From NCBI RefSeq assembly GCF_004353915.1, contig NZ_SMRP01000007.1, positions 80,274 to 144,273 on the forward strand: a stretch of DNA of 64,000 nucleotides. The letters are read 5' to 3'. The DNA is from Paraburkholderia silviterrae. Lineage in GTDB: Bacteria > Pseudomonadota > Gammaproteobacteria > Burkholderiales > Burkholderiaceae. Of the stretch, positions 28,785 to 37,834 are shown in pieces. Both the position numbers and the translations under genes were made by a program. The notes under the pieces are model-generated. The model did no database searches. It was not told the DNA's origin and saw only the letters and a program-made list of their open reading frames with translations. Position 1 is the stretch's first letter. Each line of letters starts with the position of its first letter.

Positions 28785-30277
28785 ATCCGTTCAGTCCGTC
28801 CCGCTGGCTCGATACCGGCTGCCGGCCGCGGCAGCGCCTGCCGGAAAACCCGGAAGCCGCGCTGGAATACCTCGCCCATGTGCTCGGGCACCCCGTCTAC
28901 GTGCGCTGGACGCTCGCGGCACTCAAGCGCGGCTGTCCGTCGCTCGCCGACGCCAAACGGGAGCACCCCGCCGTGTTCGCCCTGCTGCTCGAGCACGATG
29001 CCGCCATCGAGTACTGGGCGCGCGGGCGCCTGCACGTGGTGCCGGAAAGCTCGGCGCCCTCTGCCGCCACCGTGCTCGAGCGAGCCCTGCGCCAGCACAG
29101 GCGGCGCTTCCGCCTCGCATCGCCGGATGATGAGCCGGACGGCACACTCGCCGCGCGGCCCCAGGAGGTCACCGAAGACGGTGCGCTGCTGGCCGCCGGT
29201 GTCGATCGCGCGTGGCTGGCGCGCGCCGGGCGCTTCACCAACCCCGTGGCGCTCGCCAACACCCTGGGCGTCGCGGATGACGCCCAGGCGGTACGGCTCT
29301 TCCTGCGCGAGCATGCCTCGCACTCGCCGCACACCCTGCGCGCGTATGTCTCTGAGCTACGGCGGCTCGCGGCGTGGTGCGCGCGCGAACAGCTGGGACC
29401 GTTTTCGGATCTCACCCGGCAGGACCTGATGGCGTACCGCGACGCCGTGCAGGCGCCGCATGCCGGCGCTGAGGGGGCCTTCCGGCGCGCGGCACCAGCG
29501 ACCGTTTCCCGCGCGCTCGCCGTGGTCTCAAGCCTGTTTGCCTGGTGGCACCGCACGGGCTATCTCACCGTCAATCCGGCCGAGGGGCTCGCCGCCGGGC
29601 GGCGCGCCCGCATGACCTGGACGCCGGTGCGGTTCCTGCCCGCGGCGGCCCTGGCTCACTGCGACGCGGTCGCCGCCGGAGACGCGCCGGAAGAGGTCCC
29701 GACAATGGTCTGGGTGCGGCGGCGCGCGATCTGGGCGCTGTACCGCTTCGCCGGCATCCGGCTCGCCGAACTCGTCTGGCAGGAGGAGTTGGGTCTGCCA
29801 CGCATCGACGTGGACGAAGACCGGCAGTGGACCCTGCACGTCACCGGCAAAGGGGGCAAGCTGCGTGCGATCCCCCTGCCCTCGGCCTGCCTGCCGGCGC
29901 TGCGCGCCTACCGTCGGGCGCGGGGCCTGTCCGCCGATCCGCCGCCCGGCGAACACCTGCCGCTCATCCACAGCGAACGCGGTCGCGCGCTGGGGCCGAG
30001 CGGCCTCTACGACGAGGTACGCGCGGTGTTTGCGCTGGCCGCAGCACATCTGCCGCCAGAGGAACATGCCCTGCGCGCGGCGCTCGAGGTCGCATCCACG
30101 CACTGGCTGCGCCACGGCTATGCGCGCACCCTGGTGGTCGATCACCGTGTGCCCCTGCCGGTCGCGCAGGCGCTGCTGGGCCACGCCTCGGTGCAGACCA
30201 CGGCGGCCTATGCGCGGACTGACACCACGCAGCTGCGCGGCTTCGTGGAGGAGAGTTTTCCAACCAATGATCGCTAA
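28781..30277 (+). CDS. Tyrosine recombinase (phage-integrase family)
   Basis: A 498-residue site-specific recombinase with a complete catalytic set: Arg about 327 (AGIRLAEL), Lys about 357-360 (TGKGGKLR), His 441 and Arg 444 (THWLRHGYART), His 468 (LGHAS) and the nucleophile Tyr 477 (TTAAYART). The core-binding SAM-like domain is at about 165-270. Roughly 160 N-terminal residues form an extension not found in XerC/XerD. It is coupled to the KfrA-like gene and shares its very high GC, unlike the AT-richer Tn7-like genes beyond 31 kb. Possible roles are an integrase for its own island or cointegrate resolution. No attachment core was found. Confidence 0.93.
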   Translation: MNPFSPSRWLDTGCRPRQRLPENPEAALEYLAHVLGHPVYVRWTLAALKRGCPSLADAKREHPAVFALLLEHDAAIEYWARGRLHVVPESSAPSAATVLERALRQHRRRFRLASPDDEPDGTLAARPQEVTEDGALLAAGVDRAWLARAGRFTNPVALANTLGVADDAQAVRLFLREHASHSPHTLRAYVSELRRLAAWCAREQLGPFSDLTRQDLMAYRDAVQAPHAGAEGAFRRAAPATVSRALAVVSSLFAWWHRTGYLTVNPAEGLAAGRRARMTWTPVRFLPAAALAHCDAVAAGDAPEEVPTMVWVRRRAIWALYRFAGIRLAELVWQEELGLPRIDVDEDRQWTLHVTGKGGKLRAIPLPSACLPALRAYRRARGLSADPPPGEHLPLIHSERGRALGPSGLYDEVRAVFALAAAHLPPEEHALRAALEVASTHWLRHGYARTLVVDHRVPLPVAQALLGHASVQTTAAYARTDTTQLRGFVEESFPTNDR

Positions 30278-30414
30278 ATTGCGCCCATAGAACTCGCACA
30301 CGCTATCTTTGGTGGTTCGTGGAGGGCTGTCTTGCAGGGACCAGCCGAAACGAGTCTCCATCTATGTAACACGGCTTGCCCATCAGACTAGCTCGATCCC
30401 ATTCGCACAATTAG

Positions 30415-31172
30415 TTAGTATAGCTGAGCGTCGCACGCGTGAAAATGCGCTTGAAGAGCGCTATACGGATCAAGATCGGCCCACTGGCGGCACAATGCAA
30501 GCGCGGAGTTACCCGTGGCGTGCGTTGTCCCACCGCGTTGCCGGTTAGCAAACAGGTCCGACAAGACACCCATGGGAAGGTATCCGCCTTGCGGCAAACG
30601 AAAATGCTCCGCCAACGCACACTTCCGGCTCCGCTCAGCGGCGGCCCAGAGTTTTCCCAGGCATGCTTGAAAATCGGTCTCCGGTTCGAGATAACGGTCC
30701 AGAAGCTCCACACGAACGGATTAGCGATGGTGATCCATCTGCTCGGCTGTGTCTGCCGCACCCAACTGGTGCGACGCGGCAACCTCCCCTTTGCTGCTGT
30801 CCACGCATGCGTGTCGGCCAGACCCTGACTTTCCGATCCCCGACCTACCAACGGCACGGAAAACCGGCAGTATGCTGTCTGCCTTGAAGCCCCTCCGAAC
30901 TCGATCTATTACAATTTTCACATGTGGAGCGTAGAGTTCCTCCAACGTCCCTTCATATGTCGAGACACCGGCAATGAAAGGGTTTTCCACATTCCTTCTA
31001 TCCGAAATCCTCCGCATTTTGCGTCCCCCAAGGGTCAAAGCATGGCTGCCAAGCGGAATAAACGCAGTACCGAATGATTTCAACTGTACCCCGTCGTCGA
31101 TGATTTGCAATGTAGATGTCGACGACCTCGGACAGCGTGAAGTCATTCGAGGCTGTCCAGATTGATCTTCAT
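30415..31172 (-). pseudogene. Decayed gene downstream of tniQ, family unknown
   Basis: On the minus strand an ATG at 31172 opens MKINLDSLE and then hits a stop. A neighbouring frame continues with NDFTLSEVVDIYIANHRRRG. A third frame then reads through ALTLGGRKMRRISDRRNVEN and TLEELYAPHVKIVIDRVRRG to a TAA at 30723-30721, after which the same frame continues with VELLDRYLEPETDFQACLGK to 30415. One in-frame stop and at least one frameshift thus separate protein-like segments of a gene of about 250 codons. It lies 47 bp after tniQ2 in the same direction and was probably transposon cargo or a fifth transposition gene. Confidence 0.5.
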
Positions 31173-31219
31173 ATCAAACGTTTAGCTCGGTTTTCGCACA
31201 AATACATGCCAATGCTCGA

Positions 31220-32572
31220 TCACGCGGCCCGATCTACTTCATGTCTAGCTTGAGCGATTAGCGGATAGTCCGCCCATCGATACTCGACTCCCAGCTTGGT
31301 CAGCTCCGCCTCCACACGACGCCGCGTCGGATTGATGCCAGAAGTTATCATTCTTCGGACAATCTGCTTCAAATGCCGTAGCAACATAGTACGTCGTGCT
31401 TCACTACGATCGGCGCTGCCACGCGCCCTGAGTTCACGTGCCTTCGCTGAAATCTTGCGCGCGAATTCCGGAAACTTCGCGTGCAGTTGTGAGGGATCAA
31501 TGTCGAGCATCTTGGCTGTCTGCTTCCAGCTCAGCCGGCATCCGTCGGAATTCGCCATCGTTCGGAGTTTTTTCTCAATTGACAACCAGTCGCGCTCCAA
31601 ATAGGCGGTTCGACGCGGAGCATAGTCAACGGCATGCTTTCGACGCGCGAGGCCGTCCGGCCACGCGTTGGAATGCGCACAAAGCCAGTCCGCCAAGTGA
31701 ATCCGAAACTTCTCACACATATCGAAGACCGTTTGAATTGAAGGAATCACAATACCGCCACGCCATTCCGAGACGCTCGAAGCGGATTTATCGCATATGC
31801 TTGCAAATCTCTTCGCGTTGCCTCCAGCTAGCCGATCGATACCTGACTCAAGCATCAACACCAAGTTCTCCTGTGAGATCTTGTGGAGCGACGCATCTGG
31901 AAGATCCAGCATCGACGCAAATTCGCTAGCGATCCATCTTTCCCGCTCGCAATTGCGACTGCCTCGTCCCAGAAATCTCCGATAGCGAAACAGCTCCATT
32001 CCAAGCCACTGATGGCAGTGAGCACAGCATCCCGAGATGGAGCGGCGACAAGCTTCGGCGCAGTGCCTGTATTGACAGTTTGGACAAACGCTGGTGAGCG
32101 GAACATCATGAATCGGACACCATTCCACCAGTCTTATCGACCAGATCAAGCGTTCGTAAAAATCTGCATCGGCCAGCAAATCATCCTGAAGGCAGACAGG
32201 ACACCACCGCCGGGCACGTCCAACAAGTCCAAATGGATCCCGCAAAACGCTGGCGAACGGCAAGAGCGTGAGTGCCTCAAGGTCCGTTCGCCCGGTAAGA
32301 TCATTGAGACGATCGACCCAATACCTTGCTGTCTCGCCGTGCGCATTAGCCAGCGCCAGATGCTGGCCTGACGCGAAGGGTCGACGAGTAGCGTCCAGAC
32401 TGGCATTGCGCGCAGGCCACTGCACTAACTCCTTCACGATGACGTCCACCGGCAGCAGCGAATTGGTTGCGATTTGAACGACGTAATCGGTCAATTTCTG
32501 ACGATTCGAACCCGCATACTTTACCGGCTTGAGATGAAAGGCACTTCTCTCAGGAGAATGATAAGCGTGCAT
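31220..32572 (-). CDS. tniQ: TniQ/TnsD-like target selector, second copy
   Basis: A 450-residue TniQ-family protein. The N-terminal TniQ domain has the usual zinc-binding ladder: C124/C127 (WCPVCLQDD), C152/H155 (WCPIHDVPL), C163/C166 and C183/C186. The C-terminal half (SVSEWRGG, LSWKQTAKMLDIDPSQLHAK) has helix-turn-helix-like segments of the type TnsD uses to read a fixed attachment site. ATG at 32572 follows AAAGGAG. It lies 109 bp after the first tniQ. Two selectors of similar length in one Tn7-like operon suggest either two target choices or a heteromeric complex on one target. Confidence 0.9.
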   Translation of the reverse strand: MHAYHSPERSAFHLKPVKYAGSNRQKLTDYVVQIATNSLLPVDVIVKELVQWPARNASLDATRRPFASGQHLALANAHGETARYWVDRLNDLTGRTDLEALTLLPFASVLRDPFGLVGRARRWCPVCLQDDLLADADFYERLIWSIRLVEWCPIHDVPLTSVCPNCQYRHCAEACRRSISGCCAHCHQWLGMELFRYRRFLGRGSRNCERERWIASEFASMLDLPDASLHKISQENLVLMLESGIDRLAGGNAKRFASICDKSASSVSEWRGGIVIPSIQTVFDMCEKFRIHLADWLCAHSNAWPDGLARRKHAVDYAPRRTAYLERDWLSIEKKLRTMANSDGCRLSWKQTAKMLDIDPSQLHAKFPEFARKISAKARELRARGSADRSEARRTMLLRHLKQIVRRMITSGINPTRRRVEAELTKLGVEYRWADYPLIAQARHEVDRAA

Positions 32573-32681
32573 CAGATACTCCTTTACGACTAAAGTCCAT
32601 TGGCAACTTTTCTCCTTCCTCCGATCCAGTCCTCAGGGCTCGTACGCTGAATGCTTCACCACCTAACTGGCCTAGCAGTGG

Positions 32682-34010
32682 TCACCCATTGAAACGCCGA
32701 ATCTCCTCCCAATAGATCACCTCCCCTTTCGGAAACAAACCCCTCCCAAGACGAGTCGCTACTCTCGTTCGCGTGGGCGGCAGACCTTCCTGGATTAGTT
32801 GCTCGATGCATCCACGAATTCTCTCCCTAAGCCTGCAGGTAGCTGTCTCGCTAGACGATTTACGCCTTTCAGCAGCCGCGTCGCGTACAAGACGATATAC
32901 GTCAGGAAGCCGATTCCTGAACGTTTCAACTGTCATGTGTTCCATGTTCGCAGCGTCAATCACTCCGCTCGGTGGCTCGTTGCTTTCCAGCTTTGCAAGA
33001 AGCCGGGTTCGCGCAGCATCCCAATCGTACCAATACGACCGCGCCCTGAAATCAGAATCCCGATGAATATCGAGGGGTAGTTCTCGAACACAACAGCGAT
33101 CCCATGCATCGACCTGCCCCAGAAGCCACGCACGCATGGGCACACCGTATATCCACGACAGTGAACTGATGACAGTGAGTGACATCCTTCTCCACCCGCC
33201 CAACCAGTTCTTGACAGTTTCGCAACCAAATCGCAGATTTTCGGAGAAAACTTGCGGCCTCCCACGACACGCCTTAGCTATCCCTAGTCGCGTCATGAGA
33301 CGCACATTCTCATGCGAAGCGTGCTCAATCTGTCCGCCATCCATATCCAGAAGATTGCCGAAATCTCTTGCCACCCAAAGCTGATATTCCGATGAGACGC
33401 CCTCCGATTCCACCACGCTAGAGGTACTCTCCTCGCCTAAAAAATGCTGGCAATACCCACAGTGCCCGGGCAGACAATCCCGGACCAGCTCGTTCGTCTG
33501 GGAACGGCCACAGTGAGGGCAGGTGCAATCGAGGGGGTTCTCGTGCAGCGGGCAGACCACGACTTGCCTGAGCGACCACAGCAGGCGTTCGTATGGTAGC
33601 TGACCAGAAGCAACATCGTCTTGAAGACAACGCCTACACCACATGCGGCGCGGATGCAGATGCGCCCCTCCGCCAAACCGGACAAAGTCCGCAAAGGGAA
33701 GGAGTGTCAACCCTTCGATATCCGTTCTTCCGACAAGCTCACTGACTACAGAGACCCAGTTTCGTGCGCAGTCCGCCGCTCCGTTAATATTGGGAGCCTT
33801 GCTGGGATCGACAGCCCCTTCCCTAAAGCGAACACCAAAAGGGAATGGTCCATAGTGGTCACGGAGTGCGTGCGGCTTTATCAGTGACGTGATCGCAAGC
33901 TCTTGCACGTAGCTGGTGAGGCGCTGGCGCTCCCATGTTCCACTCGCGCGCGGCTCGAGCTGGAAAGGCGCTCGCGGCGGCGTCTGGTAATACTGCTCGA
34001 GTTCAAGCAT
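32682..34010 (-). CDS. tniQ: TniQ/TnsD-like target selector, first copy
   Basis: A 442-residue TniQ-family protein. Zinc ligands are visible as C125/C128 (WCRRCLQDD), C153/H156 (VCPLHENPL), C164/C167 and C184/C187. The N-terminus shares the ERQRLTSYVQELAITSL and GRTDIEGLTLLPFA elements with the second copy (RQKLTDYVVQIATNSL, GRTDLEALTLLPFA), so the two are paralogues. The C-terminal part is diverged, with a helix-turn-helix-like stretch near CETVKNWLGGWRR. ATG at 34010 overlaps the tnsC end by eight bases; the open frame upstream of it lies inside tnsC. Confidence 0.9.
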   Translation of the reverse strand: MLELEQYYQTPPRAPFQLEPRASGTWERQRLTSYVQELAITSLIKPHALRDHYGPFPFGVRFREGAVDPSKAPNINGAADCARNWVSVVSELVGRTDIEGLTLLPFADFVRFGGGAHLHPRRMWCRRCLQDDVASGQLPYERLLWSLRQVVVCPLHENPLDCTCPHCGRSQTNELVRDCLPGHCGYCQHFLGEESTSSVVESEGVSSEYQLWVARDFGNLLDMDGGQIEHASHENVRLMTRLGIAKACRGRPQVFSENLRFGCETVKNWLGGWRRMSLTVISSLSWIYGVPMRAWLLGQVDAWDRCCVRELPLDIHRDSDFRARSYWYDWDAARTRLLAKLESNEPPSGVIDAANMEHMTVETFRNRLPDVYRLVRDAAAERRKSSSETATCRLRERIRGCIEQLIQEGLPPTRTRVATRLGRGLFPKGEVIYWEEIRRFNG

Positions 34011-35154
34011 GACCGTGCCTCGTGACACCTCTCGACGGCGTTGTTCGGCCGACGCGACGATTCCTCTTTGGAGCTGTATCCTTAGGGCCATCGGCGCCCT
34101 CCTCCCCCGGCTCCGCCCCCAGATCCCGAGTATCGTTCGGATGCTGAAGGCCTTCAACTTTCAGGTATCCATCAAACATCTCTAGCTCAAGCTTCTCCAA
34201 CTGCGCGGGCTTGTAGTAGCTTTCGCTCAGGATTTCCGCATCGATTGGCCGCTTTTTCTTGTCTGAAAGCACTATCGCGTTAGTGAGGATTTTCTTCAAA
34301 ATTCCTGTCGTGCGTAAGGATTGTTCCGCAAGATCCTCGGCGAACGGTTCGAGGTTGCATCCTCCCTTCACAGGCATAATATCCTGCAATGCATATAGGA
34401 CTTCTGCGAATCCCCTCTTCTGACTCGGCAGGTAGGCCGGCATATGAATTACATCACCGCGACGGGCGAGCTGCCCGGTTTGCAGGACTAGATCATATAG
34501 ATCATAGGCACCCGATAGAATCATTGTCGTGTTAGAGTTGTTCACCATGGACCGAAGCGTATTCGATTTCGAGCGAACTCGATCTGGTTTCGACGACGCT
34601 ATGATCGCGGACGCTTCATCAAAAAAGAGAACAAATGGTTTACGTTCACGTATAGATCGGCGCAAACGAGATCTATACGCCGACACAGTTGGTGCTCGTC
34701 GTTGGGTGATATCTGGTAGAAAAAACTCCCGACCACATATTATTTTTTTGACCTCGGGCAATGTATTCGAGATGAGCGGAGCCTGAAGCGCTTCGAGGAT
34801 CTGTTCATAAAAGTCCTTAAAGTCAAACCGACCATCTTCTCCAGCCCATGCCTCCAACAACACAGACGGAATGGTATGCTTGTCTTCCGGATGAAATTTG
34901 AAGAAATCTTCGCTTACGTTACGGTGCAAGACATCTCCAACGGAAGATTTACCGACGCCTGCCGGACCAACGAGCACCAACATCGTTCCGGGCAGACCAC
35001 ATTCGATCGCCGTCTCGATTTTTTCCATGACATCATCGAAAATATCGTGACTCACGATCGCCTTCTTGAAATACTTCAAGCGAACCTTGAGCGGCGCATT
35101 CAGGACATCCTCCGGACACCTTTCCCCATCCTTGCTATTCGTACCTTTTGGCAT
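34003..35154 (-). CDS. tnsC: TnsC-like AAA+ transposition regulator
   Basis: A 383-residue AAA+ ATPase that would form filaments or rings on target DNA and link the TniQ selector to the transposase. Walker A is GPAGVGKS (63-70), Walker B is FVLFFDEA (about 174-181), sensor 1 lies in TTMILSGAYDL, and the arginine-finger region is QLARRGDVIHMPAY. The start at 35154 has CTGGAGG eight bases upstream and overlaps the end of tnsAB by 20 bases. The acidic to basic C-terminal tail (about 350-383) is a probable TniQ-contact or disordered segment. Confidence 0.92.
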   Translation of the reverse strand: MPKGTNSKDGERCPEDVLNAPLKVRLKYFKKAIVSHDIFDDVMEKIETAIECGLPGTMLVLVGPAGVGKSSVGDVLHRNVSEDFFKFHPEDKHTIPSVLLEAWAGEDGRFDFKDFYEQILEALQAPLISNTLPEVKKIICGREFFLPDITQRRAPTVSAYRSRLRRSIRERKPFVLFFDEASAIIASSKPDRVRSKSNTLRSMVNNSNTTMILSGAYDLYDLVLQTGQLARRGDVIHMPAYLPSQKRGFAEVLYALQDIMPVKGGCNLEPFAEDLAEQSLRTTGILKKILTNAIVLSDKKKRPIDAEILSESYYKPAQLEKLELEMFDGYLKVEGLQHPNDTRDLGAEPGEEGADGPKDTAPKRNRRVGRTTPSRGVTRHGHA

Positions 35155-37834
35155 GGTAACCTCCAGACTTGAGCAATCGCATCTGATCAGCGAGCGACGG
35201 CCCTTCGCCTGGCCCACCGAAAGACTTCGATTCCGCACCATCATTGCTATGCTGCTTGTCTTCAGTTTCTTCATCTGACTCTGGATCTTTTTTCTCGCAC
35301 TGATTCACTGCGACACGTTCAGTCCACTTTTGATCCATACTCTCGACTATTCCCGAGACTGCCATATTCGCTTCGTGCTGAGACTCAAGGACCCTGCTAT
35401 GCAGAATGGCATTCTCCTCAAATTCGGCTAGCGAAATCGGCTCAGTTGAGGAGATGTCAGCATCAGTCTTAACACGTAGCATTGGATACCACTCCCCTTT
35501 CACAAACGCGTAAATTACGTTCGGGTCTATTGGATGCCTCTTAACTTGTACAGACATACCTTGGTATACAGGACTCTCCAAGCGAGGATTTCTAAACTGA
35601 GAATGATCCGTCCGAATTCCGCGCTGGCAATCCAGCTTCCGTGTAGCTCCCCGCACTGTGGGAAACGCAAAAGGAATACAGTCTTTAAGATTTCGAAGTC
35701 GTCCACGACGCCTCCCGGATCGATCCAGGCCATTCTCAAATTTCTGTCGTGGTGACATGAGCAGCGTCCCGTGACGCCGTTTGTCGTATACGTCAAAGAA
35801 GAATCTTTCAAGCCCATCCCAGAGCTCCTCTAGCGTATGTCTGGCCAAACCTGTCGGATCGACCTCTTTCGTCAATCCTCGTGGATTTTTTCTAAGCTTC
35901 GTATTGCCAAATAAATTTTCAATAAATGCTTTTTGCGACATGCAGAAAACTCTCTCGATCACATCTCCATCCCTACACGCAGAGGTCTTTCTCGGCTTTT
36001 CTCCCGATCCAAGGAAGCGCAGCATCCACTTGAAATCAGAAGCTCCAAACTCTGCCCCTCCATCAAAAACCACATATTCCGGTGCACGCCCAAATACTCG
36101 AATCATGTTCATCAATGCAGCCATGCACGATAGATATCTTGGCTTACGAAGTGACAGATAAAATCCCAATATTCTTCGACTAAACGCACAAATAATTAAC
36201 GTCAAAACTGGCCTCCCAAGGGATTCTCCTGTCTTCTTTGATACCACCTCTATATCAAGTTCCGTATGATCGATGTGAACATACTGCATCGGATAGTCAC
36301 CGTGCACAGGGGTATCGTGGCGAATAACCCAGACAAATCGAGAGGCTTGATAAGCAGCCTTATCGCCCGCCCGTTTCCTTATGGTCTCAACGTCTATCTC
36401 TTTGGCTACGCGGCGCAGAAATGTCATCTTGGATATTTTTTCCCCAATTTTTTCCAGCGTCTTGCTTAGTTTTCCGAAAACAAACCATTTACGTGGCCCG
36501 CGGAGAGATGCGTAGTCGTCTTTGAAGGCTTTCTCAATCTCCTTTTCGACTTCTTCACTCAGCCTGGATCGATGGTTCCCGCGTGCCGACCAATTAGGTA
36601 CAATAGCGGCAAGAACGTCTTCTCCTGCACGCAGAGCACTATCCCTCGCGGCCCGGATACTTCTGTATGATCGGTCCGTGTATGCTTCTCTCACTTCGAC
36701 TGATTCGTCACCATTTTCCCAGCGAGAAAGCAATTCAAGCTTTCTGACAGCATTTTTCACCGCATCGTCAGATGCATAGCGCCATTTCGAATTCAAGCAT
36801 AACGCATCATTTTTATTGCTTGGTATGCTTAAGATTGTTACCTTGTTGTCCCTCCAAAAATTAGAAAGATTAGCCACTTGCATAACGATCGGCTGACCGC
36901 CGTCTTCCGAGTTAAGCAAAGCTTCAAGATCCCCACGAACCGCGACCGTGAAGACATTTGAACACAAGACAAACTTGGTTCCAACCCTGAAGTCAGGCGG
37001 CGAATTTTCCAAATCAATCGTCGAAAGTCTTCTCTCCCACTGATAAGCCTCGCAATATAAATCTCGACTTTCGACACTACGAAATACCATAAAACGGTTC
37101 TTGTCGCACACGAAAGCACTTGACAGATCAGATGTAAGCTTACCCCTTGCTATTGCAACATGAAAATCATCTGCCTTATATTCTGGAAGTGCCTCCTGAA
37201 GTTCTTCCAACGTGGTAAACGAGACCTTATCGAAGTAATCTTCCACCTTTCGAACGAAGCTCGAAGGTACTTCTTCGCCGTCGACCAAGTACGATCGCAG
37301 AAAATCTCTGTTCCTGGCAGTAATTGCGTCGATCTCTTCTGCAATGCGGATTCTGTAAACGATTCCTAGCCTTTTGGCCGCCTCCTCGATGGGAGGACAT
37401 CGGAAAACCGAACCGTCTCTCTGGTAGCGAGCCGGGTTACGCTTGCAATTCTTATTCAAAGAATCCAACGTGAACCACTCATCCAGGCGGAGGCATGATG
37501 ATGTGATTACGAGAAATCCTTGTGACCAGTTAAAGCGAATTTCCTTGCCTCCTCGCCCCCTGTATTTGACATTTAGCTCAAACGGGCTGTCGAGATAACC
37601 CAGAACATCATCGTCGAACAAGTAAGCATTTGCTGCCGCCCTCTCAATGGCATTAGCAACGTGAATGGTCATATCCATTTTTGGGCAGAGCATCTCCATC
37701 GGGGATCTGGCGCGATTAGGCTGCAAATCTCGAGCAGGCCTGCGAAAACTATCGATAATTCTCTCCCTACCCACTGGAGGCACGTCAAGTTCTTCAAATA
37801 ACTCATACAATCTATCTACACAAAATATGTTCAT
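35135..37834 (-). CDS. tnsAB: TnsA-TnsB fusion transposase with a degenerate TnsA domain
   Basis: An 899-residue fusion. Residues about 45-185 match the TnsA nuclease fold as found fused to TnsB in other Tn7-like elements (E64; FRCPPIEEAAKRLGIVYRIR; NRDFLRSYL). Where the family has PDF(L/F)V, the sequence reads SQGFLV (104-109), and where it has E(C/W)K it reads DEWF (118-121), so the metal-binding Asp and the catalytic Lys appear lost. Residues about 440-720 are the TnsB DDE core: D522 (HIDHTELD), D591 (VVFDGGAEF), E627 (VIERVF). The tail is TnsC-interacting-like and charged. The first gene of a four-gene operon, it begins about 360 bp from the selC-side end. Confidence 0.93.
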   Translation of the reverse strand: MNIFCVDRLYELFEELDVPPVGRERIIDSFRRPARDLQPNRARSPMEMLCPKMDMTIHVANAIERAAANAYLFDDDVLGYLDSPFELNVKYRGRGGKEIRFNWSQGFLVITSSCLRLDEWFTLDSLNKNCKRNPARYQRDGSVFRCPPIEEAAKRLGIVYRIRIAEEIDAITARNRDFLRSYLVDGEEVPSSFVRKVEDYFDKVSFTTLEELQEALPEYKADDFHVAIARGKLTSDLSSAFVCDKNRFMVFRSVESRDLYCEAYQWERRLSTIDLENSPPDFRVGTKFVLCSNVFTVAVRGDLEALLNSEDGGQPIVMQVANLSNFWRDNKVTILSIPSNKNDALCLNSKWRYASDDAVKNAVRKLELLSRWENGDESVEVREAYTDRSYRSIRAARDSALRAGEDVLAAIVPNWSARGNHRSRLSEEVEKEIEKAFKDDYASLRGPRKWFVFGKLSKTLEKIGEKISKMTFLRRVAKEIDVETIRKRAGDKAAYQASRFVWVIRHDTPVHGDYPMQYVHIDHTELDIEVVSKKTGESLGRPVLTLIICAFSRRILGFYLSLRKPRYLSCMAALMNMIRVFGRAPEYVVFDGGAEFGASDFKWMLRFLGSGEKPRKTSACRDGDVIERVFCMSQKAFIENLFGNTKLRKNPRGLTKEVDPTGLARHTLEELWDGLERFFFDVYDKRRHGTLLMSPRQKFENGLDRSGRRRGRLRNLKDCIPFAFPTVRGATRKLDCQRGIRTDHSQFRNPRLESPVYQGMSVQVKRHPIDPNVIYAFVKGEWYPMLRVKTDADISSTEPISLAEFEENAILHSRVLESQHEANMAVSGIVESMDQKWTERVAVNQCEKKDPESDEETEDKQHSNDGAESKSFGGPGEGPSLADQMRLLKSGGYHAKRYE

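Noticed and set aside
28781..30277. Tyrosine recombinase as integrase using selC as its attachment site
   Set aside because: It lies 8 kb from selC with the Tn7-like operon between, and no second copy of the selC 3' end was found in the window.
30278..31219. Possible CRISPR array or guide RNA beside the two tniQ genes
   Set aside because: No direct repeats with regular spacers and no cas genes were seen anywhere in 27-38 kb.
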